This document shows, one piece after another, positions 13,566 to 26,029 of a DNA stretch of 64,000 nucleotides. The DNA is from Solen grandis (taxonomy: Eukaryota; Mollusca; Bivalvia; Adapedonta; Solenidae). Position 1 is the stretch's first letter, and the number at the start of each line of letters is the position of its first letter. Under the pieces are notes generated by a model. The model ran no database searches. It was not told the origin of the DNA and was given only the letters and a program-made list of their open reading frames with translations. A program made the translations under genes and the position numbers. The DNA lies in NCBI GenBank assembly GCA_021229015.1, contig CM037777.1:23193313-23257312 (forward strand), written 5' to 3'.

Positions 13566-13900
13566 GTAAGTGAACACTATAACTGAGTTTAGGATGTTGT
13601 TTAATACATGTTTTATGTTAATTGACCACGTTTTGTATCATTCATTATCAATTTCAGGATACACTTGGTTTGTTTTCATTGTTACTTTTACGTTTAATTA
13701 ATTGTAACCGTAGCTGTTGCTTTGCATAATCTATTTTTAACAAAACCACTTTTTGTGAATATTTATCGGGTACCAAGTAACGTTACTGCCCATTATCATG
13801 CTGCAGTTATAATTGATTTCATTGTCATTCACATTGCTAATATTTTCACTATTGCACTATTGACCTAAACTGTTATTTATCGGATTGTTTTTTTTTTATC

Positions 13901-14000
13901 NNNNNNNNNNNNNNNNNNNNNNNNNNNNNNNNNNNNNNNNNNNNNNNNNNNNNNNNNNNNNNNNNNNNNNNNNNNNNNNNNNNNNNNNNNNNNNNNNNNN
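13901..14000. other. 100-base assembly gap (N)
   Basis: Exactly 100 undetermined bases, the usual placeholder length for a scaffold join of unknown size. It may hide 3' exons of the phosphotransferase-like sequence that ends 335 bases upstream. The 13566 to 13900 stretch before it shows nothing recognisable. Confidence 0.99.
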
Positions 14001-14224
14001 AGTTTTGCTATATTTTAATTTTTTCCTCACAACTCTGCAAAACAATTATCATGAACATAACAAAAATCATACTAGCACAAAATAAACGAAAACTTCAGTT
14101 TGTTTCAATGATTGTGGTAATGCTTTTACTGTTCAAACAAGGGTTTGATTACAAGTCATTCATTCAATGCATTCAACTTAAAAGCTCAAGACATTTAGAG
14201 ACCAGCAAAAACAGCAAAAATGTT

Positions 14225-14242
14225 GGGGGGGGGGGGGGGGGG
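14225..14242. repeat. Poly-G tract (18 G)
   Basis: Uninterrupted run of 18 G immediately before the SINE copy that follows. A similar 15-G run occurs at 25129 to 25143. Confidence 0.95.
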
Positions 14243-14254
14243 TAACCAAAGTGA

Positions 14255-14570
14255 CACAAAATCTTGATTGTTTATTGGGTTTAACTTCCCACCAACAGTA
14301 TTTCAGTCATTTCGAACTTAAGACAGATATAGTGCTGCCACACTGCAGTATCATGCCTTTGATATGACTGGCATGATACCACACCCAGTCACATTATCCA
14401 GATATGGGCCAACCAGTCCTGGAACTACCCTTTTACCAATATGTATGCTGAGCGCCATGGAAGGGAACTATACCAGTACTGGTTTTTTTTACAACTTTGG
14501 TAAGTCCCTGCCGGCAATCTAACCCTTGTCCTCCTGCTGCTCTAACCACTCAGCCACTGGGGACAATCAC
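14255..14570 (-). mobile_element. tRNA-derived SINE, family A
   Basis: On the minus strand the head (about 14541 to 14563) reads CAGTGGCTGAGTGGTTAGA, a tRNA-Ser/Leu-like A box region. A degenerate B box lies near 14515 to 14530. The body shares blocks with other copies here: a GTGTGGTATCATGCC-type segment and an end with a TTGGGTTTAACTTCCCACC-like stretch. Polymerase III transcription is inferred from the boxes. About 300 bp in total. Confidence 0.75.
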
Positions 14571-14735
14571 AAAAGCTTGTTTTGCGCATATTGTCATAAA
14601 GTTAGAAAGCAAACGTTTATAATTGAATGTTTATCAGCATGGAAAGTTGTGAACAACATTTCATATCAGAGTTATGGCCCCTGACTTAGTGAAAATGGTG
14701 CAGTGTGGGAGCATCTATGTCAATTGAACTCATGT

Positions 14736-14772
<37 letters not shown>

Positions 14773-16040
14773 GTTATTTTTTATTAAATAAACACTAAAA
14801 AAAACAACATATAATAGAAATTCTCTGCTCAAAGATCTTATGTAAAGGACTAAGAAATTGTTGTTGTTTTTTCTCAAAAAAAATCATACTTCTGTTCAAA
14901 CTGCTAGAATGGAGACAACCCTGATATGCAGACATTTATTCCTAGTTCTTATATCTAAAATAAAATGTGAGGGTAGGATTCAGCTAAATATGAACCTGAG
15001 TTGCTAATCTTGGTTTTTGTTCTAGGATTGTTTTGACATTTATTAAGATCATGATATATGTTCATCATATTTTATATTTTTTCTACACTGCTAAATAAAG
15101 GTTGCTTTTAGCATGATATGATATTTTAAATGTTACATTTATTGTGAAGATTGTTATTGATGGATTATTTTAGGGCTTGTCTTAGGAAGTCGAATTTTAT
15201 ACTTGAACACTTCAATTAAAGAGACCGTAAAACTATTTTGCACACTAGCAGTTGTGAGCATTTCTACAACAAAGATATTTAAAAGTTATGTAAAAAAGAT
15301 TTTTGAGATGATACTGAACTAAGAGGAGATTGTTTATTTCATATCCATGTAGTGATATCAAAACATATTCAATAATCCTAATAATGTTGATTATTTTTGT
15401 GATAAAACTGATGAATACATAATTTATGATCTTTCTCTGTTTCTGTCCTCTTCCCAGTCTCTCTCTCTCTCTCTTTCTTTTTTCTTAATCTTTATCTCTC
15501 TCTGTTATCTCTCATCTCCCAAGTCTCACTCTCTCTCTGTTATTTATCTTTTTCTGTATCTCTCCTCTCTCTTTTTAATTATTTCCTTTTTTTTTTTCAT
15601 TTTTTTATCATTCTTTTCTCTATTTCTCTACTTCTAACCATAATTATGATGAATATAAATATTATAGAGTACATTGGAAACTGATCATTCTTCAGATTGT
15701 GTGGTGTAGAATCTATACATTTCGATTTCCTCTCCTATTTCCTTATACATTGTTTTAGTTATGAGATCATAACATACATCACAAAATCCGTTACCACTGG
15801 AGATGTTTGTGGCTTAATTAGATGCTGCAATGAACGACAATTTGTCTTGAAGCAGAAACAAAGAAAGGCTTGGGTGTATACTTCCATATATGTCTATAAT
15901 TACAAATTCTGGAGTCAACGTTCTGCTTGTCTGCTAATTTGTCTCTGTTTTTATTCCCTTTATATGCCTTTCTTTCTCTTTTATGTCTTTTTGCTACCTT
16001 TATTTTTTCAGTTTTGAGTTCTTTCAGAGTGTTGTTACAG

Positions 16041-16073
<33 letters not shown>

Positions 16074-16463
16074 ATAAACCACATTAATGTTACAGATACA
16101 TTGTATATACTGTGTGAGGTAGACAAGTTTCTCCCAGCAGTCTGTTATTGATGGATAATGCTATGTGTAAGGGAGGCATTGGAGATTTAGTTAAAAAAAA
16201 ATTCCTTTCATCCTCACTCGTTACCCTCCTCATCAACATTGATATGTTTGTTATCATCTTTCTTATCCTCCTCCTCCTCCTCCTCCTCCTCCTCCTCCTC
16301 ATCATCATCATCTATCATCATCATGAGGATCAATATCATCATCAGCAGCAGCTGTTATCAGAACTGTTATCTGTTATCATCAATTATGATTTTCTTATGA
16401 TTTATGACTTAAATCTTTTATAACAACTGATTTTAATTTAAAAATGTCTTTTAAGACCATCTA
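14571..16463. other. Intergenic DNA with several microsatellites
   Basis: Holds a TA run (14739 to 14770), CT-rich low complexity (about 15458 to 15590), a pure CT run (16042 to 16071), and a CTC run (16266 to 16300) passing into ATC repeats (to about 16323). Open frames here (for example 15697 to 16017) have no recognisable domain. Confidence 0.6.
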
Positions 16464-16693
16464 TTAACCCTTTCCCTCATATAGACTCATTTTGACGCAC
16501 TCAAGAGGTACCAGATAAAGCCTGATCTGCAGAAAACCACAGGTAAACCTTACCAAATTTAATTACAGAATCCACATTTCCAGACCACTGAGGAGCAGCG
16601 AACAGCATAAAACCTGATCACTCGCAGGCTGATCTGGTTTTATGCTGTTCGCATAGGTCTTTTCATGGTGTCCTCTATGAGGGAAAGGGTTAA
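16464..16693 (+). mobile_element. TTAA-flanked palindromic MITE, copy 1 (loop-deleted)
   Basis: Bounded by TTAA on both sides with terminal inverted repeats TTAACCCTTTCCCTCATA and its inverse. The centre normally holds a long hairpin built on GCGAACAGCATAAAACC and its inverse around GATCAGCCTGCGAG. In this copy about 15 bases of the left inner arm are missing. TTAA target sites and a CCCT start are hallmarks of piggyBac-type elements. There is no coding capacity, so it would need a transposase supplied elsewhere. Confidence 0.85.
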
Positions 16694-18904
16694 ATAAAGG
16701 AAAAGAAGCAGCGTATATCATGGCATTCAATATAATAATTAGGGTTTGATATCAAAACTGAGACATTGATAGTGCATGGTAGCATAAACTTGCACAATCA
16801 TTTTCTTATTTGCTAAATTACAATGTAGAATGACATAGTAAGCAGTGGGAGAAGTTATTGCTAGTTGATAGAGACATTGGAACAGAGATGTGCGTCTCAG
16901 GCAAACATGCAAAAACTGACAAGCAGATGCTCAGAGAGTCCAGGTGTATCAGGAGCCAGATCACACTGAAATTACAGCCAGGAAAGCATTTCTGGGACCT
17001 TGATGATAAACCTGAGTGAAACAAACGCACCAAATGGTTGCTAAGGTAAACGTGGAGTTGATAATGTGGCTGAAGCATTTGATTGACAGTTGATGTAGGG
17101 GTATTTGAGTGTATTGAAGTTAAAGGGGTTTTCTTGTTCCTTTCAAATGTATGCCAGATTAGAGGAAATTTCTTCAAGACATTGAACAGTGTAAAACTTG
17201 GAATATCTACCATGGCTACTAGATATATTTTTTACTTGTGTGGAAAGAAAATGAAAGTTTGATGGTGTTTAGATAAAGACGATGGGATAGTGATGTTTTG
17301 TGTATCGGATTAAATTACTGTTGTTGCTAAGTGAACAACATTGACAACAGCAATGTTGTTTTGTGGTATGGTGGATAATTTGCCCCATTGGCCTTGGGAC
17401 AATAAAAGGTAGGTTTTCTTCTGTCCATCCTTCCTTCTATCTTAGAATTTTGTCTTTAATTGATTTAAATCACAGTCAATATTAATGTTGCTTAACATAC
17501 ATAATTATATCCACCCATTTTATATTTTTATTTTTCTCTACATTTTTTTTTTTTTTCTTTTAATTTCCTTTTTTATAATAATTGTCTACCTTCAAAATAT
17601 CTTTAATCCCAAAGGAAATAATGATATATATATAGATGATAATTATGTTGTAAATATATTGATATATAAATGATTCTAATTTTGAAATAGTCTTAATTAT
17701 GTTTTAAATCATTTTGAAATTATCTTATTTGATAAATAATTGATATAAGGTATTACTGTTATAAACAAATGCAGGTAATATGGGATGATAATCAGTCCAT
17801 CATCTTTTGACAGTGCTGCTAGTACCTTACTTGGTTGCCGCGTTACATTTGAGTGCATGTTTTAAAATTGATTGGTGTACATTTTTATCATTTAATAAGA
17901 GTTTATCAATTATGAGTTTTTTCCAGTGTTTAAAATCAGAAAATATTTCCCTCACTTTTGTCCGTATCACTTTTATTTTACTCATTCTTTTTTGTTCCTC
18001 TATCTATTGTTCTCTCTCTCGCTCTCTTTCTCTCTTGTCCCCATCTTTCTCTCACATCTCTCTTTCACTCTCTCTTCCAGTTGCCTTTTGTTTTTCCCAC
18101 ATACAGGAAAATATAAGAACTTCAAAATAATGATAATATAGATTATTAAACATTTGCTGCAAAATTTAGGTTGATACACATTTTATTGAGAAAATTTCTT
18201 ATTCATGAATACGGCATAACCCCTATTATGTGCTGTATGTTTTGTTGCATATATAATTGATGCATATCAAAGACAATTGCAACAAAATGGAGCGTATGTA
18301 TATATAGTCTGCCTTACAGAACATTCGCAACAGTTTTCCCATCCGACACATTTGGTTTGTCAATGTTTTACTGTATGTTCATTCTTAATTTTATACAAAC
18401 ATCACAGATTGAAGAACAGTTAATAAAACTTCTCTTTCTTTTTTCTTATTTTCAGTATATCTTTCTCCATCTGTCAAATCTTTCTCCTTCTTTTATTCTT
18501 TCTATTCCTATTTTTCTCTGTATGTCTCATTTTTCTCCTCTTCTCATATTGCAACAAATACTCAAATCCAATGGGAAAAAAAAGAAAAAAAAAGCAGATC
18601 TGAAATATATCTTAATTGAAATTCTCCAATGTTTTCAGATGTCTTCATACTTGAGATGCTTGTTGAGACACCCCTGTCTCAGTTCACTGTTCCATCTGTC
18701 AATCATTAATTTCACCGTGCCCCAACTCACAAGTGCATCTCCCTGATATAACAATCAGTACCAGTCCCTCTGCTTGCTCTTCTTCACTCATTGATATCTC
18801 TAGAGTAGTTTATTCTCAGAAAAGTGTTTGTACTTTTCCCAATGGACAAATGTCAAAAAAAATCCAAAAAAATAATAATAAACTGTTTTTCAATAAGGCA
18901 TTTT
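16694..18904. other. Gene-poor DNA, microsatellite-rich
   Basis: No gene supported. A 131-residue antisense frame at 16818 to 17213 has no recognisable domain. A TA-rich stretch (about 17626 to 17670) and CT-rich runs (about 18003 to 18075 and 18430 to 18545) are present. Confidence 0.5.
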
Positions 18905-20232
18905 CAACTACTTTTTTTGCTACAGCATTAACAGATGCTGCTAATACCACTGTTACAAAAAAAACTGACTTCTAAATAATGCTATTAATGCTACAACTCT
19001 GACATCTAAATGCTGCTTCTAATGCTGCAACATTGGCATCTGATGCTGCTACTACTGCTGCAACATTGTGCTACTACTGCTACAACATTAACAGCTGATG
19101 CTGCTTCTACTATTGCTACAACATTGACAGCTGTTGACAGCTGATCTGCTACTTCTATTGCTAAATGATGCTGCTACTACTTTTGCTACAACATTGACAG
19201 CTGATGCTGCTACTACTATTGCTACAACATTGATACTACTACTATTGCTGCAACATTGACAGCTGATGCTGATACTACTGCTACAACATTGACAGCTGAT
19301 GCTGATACTTCTATTGCTACAACATTGATGCTGCTACTACTTTTGCTACAACATTGACAGCTGATGCTGCTACTACTATTGCTACAACATTGATGCTGCT
19401 ACTACTTTTGCTACAACATTGACAGCTGATGCTGCTACTACTATTGCTACAACATTGATGCTACTACTATTGCTGCAACATTGACAGCTGATGCTGATAC
19501 TACTGCTACAACATTGACATCTGATGCTGCTACTACTGCTACAACATTGATGCTGCTACTACTTTTGCTACAACATTGACAGCTGATGCTGCTACTACTA
19601 TTGCTACAACATTGACATCTGATGCTACTACTATTGCTTCAACATTGACAGCTGATGCTGCCACTACTGCTACAACATTGACAGGTGATTATGCAGCTAC
19701 TACTGCTACAATGCTACAGCATTGACATCTGATGCTGCTACTTATGCTACAACATTGACCCTGATGCTGCTACTACTGCTACATCATTTACAGCTGATGC
19801 TTCTACTAATGCTACAATTCTCCAACATTGACAACTGGTGCTACTACTGCTGCTACAACATTGACACTGATGCTGCTACTCATTCTACAACATTGACAGC
19901 TGATGCTGCTACAATTCTACAACATTGACAGCAAGTGCTGCCACTAATGCTACAACATTGACAATAATGCTGCTTTAATTGCTACAACATTGAAAGATGC
20001 TGCTGCTGCTACTACTGTTACAATTCTACAACATTGACTGCTGGTGCTGCTACTTCTGCTACGACATTGACACTGATGCTGCTACTCATTCTACAACACT
20101 GACAGCTGATGCTGCTACTAATGCTACAACATGGACATCTGGTGCTGCTACTACTGTTACAACATGACAGCTGATGCTGCTACAACACTGACAGCTGATG
20201 CTGCTACTAATGCTACAAAATTGACATCTAAA
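18905..20232. repeat. Minisatellite of GCTGCTACTACT / ACAACATTGACAG units
   Basis: Irregular tandem copies of a unit of roughly 30 to 45 bp made from GATGCTGCTACTACT, (T)TGCTACAACATTGACA and GCTGAT. Trinucleotide sub-structure lets open frames run on both strands. Nothing suggests a real protein. Confidence 0.9.
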
Positions 20233-20645
20233 TGCTGTCACTATTTCTACAACATTGACACTGATGCTGTTACTAGTGCTACAAAGCTGGCATCTAAATG
20301 CTGTCACTACTGCTACAACATTGAAGCTGGTGCTGCTACTTATGCTACAAAACTGACATCTAAATGCTGTCACTACTGCTACAACATTGAAGCTGGTGCT
20401 GCTACTTATGCTACAAAGCTGACATCTAAATGCTGTCACTACTGCTACAACATTGAATCTGGTGCTGCTACTACTGCTACTTATGCTACAAAATTGCATC
20501 TAAATGCTGTCACTACTGCTACAACATTGAAGCTGGTGCTGCTACTTATGCTACAAAACTGACATCTAAATGCTGTCACTATTGCTACAACATTGAAGCT
20601 GGTGCTGCTACTAATGCTACAAAACTGGCATCTAAATGCTGTAAT
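20233..20645. repeat. 66-bp higher-order block of the same minisatellite
   Basis: Here the array becomes regular: about six copies of a 66-bp unit that starts GCTGTCACTACTGCTACAAC and includes GAAGCTGGTGCTGCTACTTA and CTGACATCTAAAT. Because 66 is divisible by three, long frames stay open on both strands (20131 to 20562 plus, 20086 to 20499 minus). Degenerate tails of the array continue to about 20840. Confidence 0.9.
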
Positions 20646-21499
20646 TAATCTGACAGCTTTGCTTTTAAATTATTTTATTCTATTTCTACATACTGTCACC
20701 AGTACTACTTCTACCATTATTACTAATATTACTACTACTTCTGCTGTTCCTGCTAGCACTTTTACTCATATTTCTACTGCTTAACTATGCAATAATGTGC
20801 ACATTTACTGCTACTTAACTTCTGATGCTGCTGCTACTACATAGCTAATAAATTAATTACCATGATATAAGATGCTATTATAGGTAGTATTCAGACAAAT
20901 AGAAAAATAAAGTGCAGTTCAATTATTTGGGGTCCAAGTCAAGATAAGTATGTTATGAGTGTTAGAATGCGTAATTATTAAGTCAACTCATCAAGTAACA
21001 AAGTACAAAAACATTGGTGTCTATTGTTTAACTGTTATATTTGCATATATATTATAATGTATACAGTGCAATTGTTGATAACATTGTTCTTCCCCTTTTT
21101 AAGAAGATTTCCATGAAATTTGAAGAGCCTCTTAACCATGAAGATGGGTGAAACAATGCAGTGGGTTTCTATACATCATTTAATGTTCTTGAAACACAAG
21201 TGCCTGGAAAATTGCATTATCCAGTTTTCCCATTTGGCTAATTACTGATCAGTGTGACCAATTTATCTGGATGATTGCAGAGTCTGGTTTAAACATTTTC
21301 TAGTCTACAAGTGATTCATCTCACGCCTGCGTTATGTTTCATTAATGTTCTAGATATCAGTCAAAAGGTACCTAGTTTGAAACCAGCGGCAAACTCAGCA
21401 TTTTTCACATGTATGGTTTGAATTGGAAAGTTTGCCAATTGCTTACAGATTCTTTGTTTTCAGCTCCAGATTTTCTCAGGAAAAGATTGTTAAGCTTAC
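20646..21499. other. Tail of the minisatellite, then unremarkable DNA
   Basis: Degenerate ACT/GCT-rich repeat to about 20840, then AT-rich sequence with no gene, RNA or repeat that I recognise. Confidence 0.5.
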
Positions 21500-21741
21500 T
21501 TAACCCTTTCCCTCATAGAGGACACCATGAAAAGACCTATGCAAACAGCATAAAACCAGATCAGCCTGCGAGTAACTCGCAGGCTGATCAGGTTTTATGC
21601 TGTTCGCTGCTCCTCAGTGGTCTGGAAATGAGGATTTTGTAATTAAATTTGGTAAGATTTAACTATGGTTTTCTGCAGATCGGGTTTTATGTGATACCTA
21701 TTGAGTGCGTCAAAATGAGTCTATATGAGGGAAAGGGTTAA
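21500..21741 (-). mobile_element. TTAA-flanked palindromic MITE, copy 2 (reverse)
   Basis: Full-length copy in reverse orientation. The CATAGAGGACACCATG end comes first and the CTATATGAGGGAAAGGG end last, with TTAA at both borders. The central hairpin around CTGCGAGTAACTCGCAGG is intact. Confidence 0.88.
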
Positions 21742-23804
21742 GGCTCTTAGGAAACTAATTACTATGAAACAGATATTTCAAGTTGACATGAAATTTCAAT
21801 GAACATGTGATACATAAATACAGTTACTAATAATGGTCTTATTCCTTTTGATTTATATTTGTGAATAATATTATGTAATGAATAAATGTTGTTTTCCCAA
21901 GAAAAAAACTAAATATATACATGTACAAGATTGCAAAATTTAGTTTTAAAGTATTTATATATATTTACTAAAATTAAATGTCTCTCAAGAAAAAAAAAGA
22001 AAAGCTACAAAACTGAATGTATGGATCAAGTCAAATCCTGCATGCACCAGCTAACACTTAGATTGGCTTACAGTTTTACCTGGAAATTGCTTTTCGTTAC
22101 ATTAAATTTGATCTCAAGGGAATTCTTCCTGCCAAATAGCGATTTCAGAGTTGACTGATTTTCCTGAAACTTTGTATAGCTTCACAGTATAATTATGATT
22201 ACTCTGACATAGTATCCTCAACATTTTTTCTGTTTTTTAAAGCAGACGGCATAAGTTTTATTCATCTGCTATTATCTTCTGCTGTCTGCTTCTCTTGAAC
22301 ATTCAGATACTCTACTGTAATCTTTCCTCTCTCTCAAGTGTCTGCCAGATTATTTTAATCCAAATCAAGGAAAACATTACACTTGGTGCCGGACAATCGC
22401 TCAAGAGTAATTATGGGCACAGCATACAAGATGTAGACACCATTCAAAAATACTTCAAAGGTATACCCCCCAGTACAGAACAAAAGCATCTCTCTCAGGT
22501 CATGGGATGCCATTTCACATTAGCATCAAACTCTTAAACAAACATTTCCAAGATGCTCGCTTTTATATTTTTAACCTTCCGTTCCTTCATTAAGGAAGAG
22601 TCCTTCATGCTTCCCAGCTTATCTCCAAACCATGATAACGGTCTGAAGATCTGCTTTGTCCGAGTGTCTAAATGAATAAACAGTATAACACATTGTGTAA
22701 ATAAATAAGTGTTTCTGAGCAGACGGAATAAATGAATCCCAGAATCCTTTGGTTTTAATGAAGAATTAGGGTCACAGGGATCATTGGTTAAAACCTTTAC
22801 TACTCAGGGATTCTATAATTTTACATATTTTGTTAAAGCCCATTGCATTCCTGTCCTATTGTGTCCCTTTGAAAAAAAATAGTTACTTATACTTCTAAGA
22901 AAGAACAGTGAATCTTTGTACAAAGATCCATCTCCAGCAAGAGACAGGCTTATCACACTTTTTATAGCTGTTCAAGAATTAAGAGTTAACTTGTCATGAT
23001 TGGGGTCAAAAGTCAAGGTGATGTTGTGGAGTGTTTAACACACCTTCAGTGATAGCTCTGGTTATGATAAACTTTTCCGAAGAAGTTATTCAGTGTTTAT
23101 TACTTTAGAAAAATGTTTATAGACACATTTCAAGGGATTTTTTGTGAATGATAGGAAGTTCTGCCAATATTTTGTTAACTTTGACTCATAATTAATTTCA
23201 GCCAGATAATTGAGGGCAAAGATAACTTGGTCACGTAACACATTCTTTTATATATACATGTACATGAACCAAAAACAAAATTTACAGTCTATACCATGAT
23301 TCATTGACATGATTTTGATTGCCATTTTTTTCTAGTGCAAAATATTATACATATGCATTTATGTTTAAAAAATTATTCCACAATCAGTAATAATACCGTC
23401 ATGTAATACTGATTTTATCTCTTTTGACCTCTTGCCTATTGTTTTACAGTTAAAAAAGCAACAACATTTATCAAAAAATGATCGTATATTTTCCACATCC
23501 TGGGGCCCCGTGGAAAATGCTTCATGAGTGTTCTGTACCCTGACAAAAACTGATACTGCAGATGATAACGTTTTTTGTGATCTTATCATGTGATCTAAGC
23601 TTGTAGCATGTGCCGGCACAGATTGAGGAAGCTGGTTTTCATTGTTGAGGAATACTTTGAGGTTTTTATCCCTCTCCCCCACCCACCCCTCATACACAGA
23701 CCCATTAACCTGATAAATCTAGAAACAAATGGTTTATAGCTTCATCGAAGATCTTGTTCTAGAAGGCCTTTTGTTTATACTTAGGATATTGTGTAACTTA
23801 AAAT
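21742..23804. other. Intergenic DNA, no gene recognised
   Basis: AT-rich sequence. Short frames (21931 to 22158, 22295 to 22537, and 23365 to 23697 on the minus strand) have no recognisable domain and no supporting splice structure. Confidence 0.45.
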
Positions 23805-24085
23805 ATCCCCTCAGTGGCTGAGTGGAAAAAATGGCATTCAAGTGAGGACAGGGGTTTGATCCCTGGTCGCAATTTACCCAAGTGGTTAGAAATGGTACTA
23901 TTTGACTGATTGCCATAGACAGGGTTGCTCCAGGACTGAATTGCCCAGTGATGAGTGTGACAGGGTTTGGTATCATGCCATTTATGTATGGTATGATATC
24001 GCAGTACTACTAAATGATTGCAAAGGTAATAGTGGGACAATCAGACAACCATGTCATGATTTAATTGATTGTTTAACAACATAAA
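23805..24085 (+). mobile_element. tRNA-derived SINE, family A
   Basis: Starts with CAGTGGCTGAGTGG (A box, 23812 to 23825) and has GGTTTGATCCC (B box, 23854 to 23864), the spacing expected for an internal RNA polymerase III promoter. The body includes the ACAGGGTTTGGTATCATGCC-type block seen in sister copies and ends in a TTGATTGTTTAACAAC tail. Confidence 0.82.
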
Positions 24086-24484
24086 AATTATATAATTTGT
24101 ATAAATTTTGTACTAAAAATAAATAACTTTGCATATTCTTCTGGAATATGTTCCTTCATTCCTGCAGTATTATAGAGGAACATAATTTGAGTTTCGTTGT
24201 TGACAAAAATCTTATATTAAGATATTTCATGAAACACAGATCTAATCTGGAATATAATTAAATCCTTCATGTATATTCATGTATAATTATATATATATTT
24301 ATGATTAAATGATTATTCATTTACTGAATTTTCAAGTAGGTTCTTGTTGGGGTTTTTTTTGCTGTGCAGACTGTGTAGAATCCGAGCCACAGAATTGTTT
24401 AAGCAAACAGGAGACCTTGATCAGACAGCTTCTGGAAGGGTGCTCAGAATATAAGAATAATATAGACCCAAAATGAAGATTCTT

Positions 24485-24672
24485 ATAATGACAAATGCAA
24501 GGACTGGTTCGCCCGGTGTCAGGATAATATGACTGGGTGTGGTACCATGCCACATGTCTATGGGGTGATACTGCAGTGTGGCACACTATATCTGCCTCAA
24601 ATAGCCATCGTCTCCAAATGACTGAAAAACTGTCAGTGGGACATTGAACCCAACAAACAAACAAACAAAATT
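24485..24672 (+). mobile_element. 5'-truncated SINE, family A
   Basis: Has the family body blocks (AAGGACTGGTTCGCCCGGTG, GGTGTGGTACCATGCC, CTGCAGTGTGGCACACTATA) and ends in an ACAAACAAACAAACAAA simple tail. The tRNA-like head is missing, as expected for incomplete reverse transcription. Confidence 0.75.
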
Positions 24673-24749
24673 TATTTGTGCACGGTGAAATAGTAACTTT
24701 CTACTATACAACAAATGAACAATTTGGAAACTTAGGTATATTAAGAACA

Positions 24750-24900
24750 GAATATGGTCCAGTGGTAGTGAACTGACTATTGATCCAAATGTTGCAAGTT
24801 CAAGCCCTGCTGGAGGGGAGAATATTTCAAGATCTTCCCAGATACAAAGTACTGGTCCAACCCAGGAACCATCAAGGGGGATTATTGTATAACTTCTTTC
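24750..24900 (+). mobile_element. tRNA-like SINE, family B
   Basis: Head reads GGTCCAGTGGTAGTGAAC with a later GCAAGTTCAAGCCCTG, a B-box-like stretch. The body has AGTACTGGTCCAACCCAGGA. Related minus-strand copies lie at 28770 to 28935 and 55455 to 55570, which supports a repeated family. Confidence 0.6.
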
Positions 24901-25769
24901 TTATTTTATTGGTGTAAAACAAATGTTTAATTTTTTTTTAATGTACAAAATCAATATGGCTGCTGACAGAATTCAACTTAAAAAGAATGATAAAAGAGGT
25001 ATTAGTTTATGAGATGAGAAACAGAAGCGAGTGATAAACTTAAGGAAAATTTGATAAGAAAAAAGCAATATTTAAAATGGGAATATTTAATAGCAGAACA
25101 GATCCTGGTTGAAGACAAAAAAGTAAGAGGGGGGGGGGGGGGGTAAGGTGGTAAAAATCAATGGGTGGAGATAATGACTTATCATGCATACACCTGGGTT
25201 TCTTTACAAACATGAAAACAAAAGTTTATGGGAAAAAGCCCCTGTTTTTATGGCCATCCAAGCATTTTTTAACATGATTTACTTGGAATTTCCTTTTAGC
25301 TCTGTACACCTGAATGCCTGGAGGTCATATTTCAAAATAAACATGCTCTGGAAACACAGGTTCAGGTGTCTTGTAATATATAACTGCATCTGTTGTTGTT
25401 GTCTTAGTTTGAAAGATGGTGCAAATATTTGTTGACTTAGCAGTGATTACTTCTTTACAATGCAGATTTGGTCTGAAATTTATGTAAAAACAGCTTTTTC
25501 CATTCCATTTTTAAATTGATTGGTAAAAAAACAATTTTTGGCTATAAAAATTAATGCTTACCCATAATAAAACTTGTTACAGCAAAAGATGATCTCTTAT
25601 AAGATGACAACATTTTATCATGTGATTAAGAACAAGGTCTAGCTGAAGGTCATTGAAAGGTTGTTTTTTTTTTGTGTTTTTTTTTCTTAATAAAACTGCT
25701 TCTATTTCACGGATTATGAGCAAACTGACTCAAATAATCCACCAACTTTAATCAGTGCTGTGTAATACC
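24901..25769. other. AT-rich DNA with a G15 tract
   Basis: No gene recognised. A run of 15 G lies at 25129 to 25143. The frame at 25184 to 25435 has no domain. Confidence 0.5.
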
Positions 25770-26029
25770 TTAACCCTTTCCCTCATATAGACTCATTTTG
25801 ACGCACTCAATAGGTACCACATAAAGCCTGATCTGCAGAAAACCACAGTTAAACCTTACCAAATTTAATTATAACGTCCTCATTTCCAGACCACTGAGGA
25901 GCAGCGAACAGCATAAAACCTGATCAGCCTGCGAGTTACTCGCAGGCTGAGAGTTACTCGCAGGCTGATCTGGTTTTATGCTGTTCGCATAGGTCTTTTC
26001 ATGGTTTCCTCTATGAGGGAAAGGGTTAA
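25770..26029 (+). mobile_element. TTAA-flanked palindromic MITE, copy 3 (loop duplicated)
   Basis: TTAA borders and full terminal repeats. The hairpin apex GAGTTACTCGCAGGCTGA is present twice in tandem (about 25932 to 25965), making this copy longer than its relatives. This looks like slippage or repair at the cruciform tip. Confidence 0.88.

Noticed and set aside
16818..17213. 131-codon minus-strand frame
   Set aside because: No recognisable domain, no splice context, composition like the surrounding DNA.
20086..20562. Overlapping 137- and 143-codon frames on opposite strands
   Set aside because: Both result from a 66-bp repeat unit divisible by three.
23805..23880. Possible functional tRNA gene from A and B boxes
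   Set aside because: No acceptor stem or anticodon arm that folds; it is the head of a SINE.
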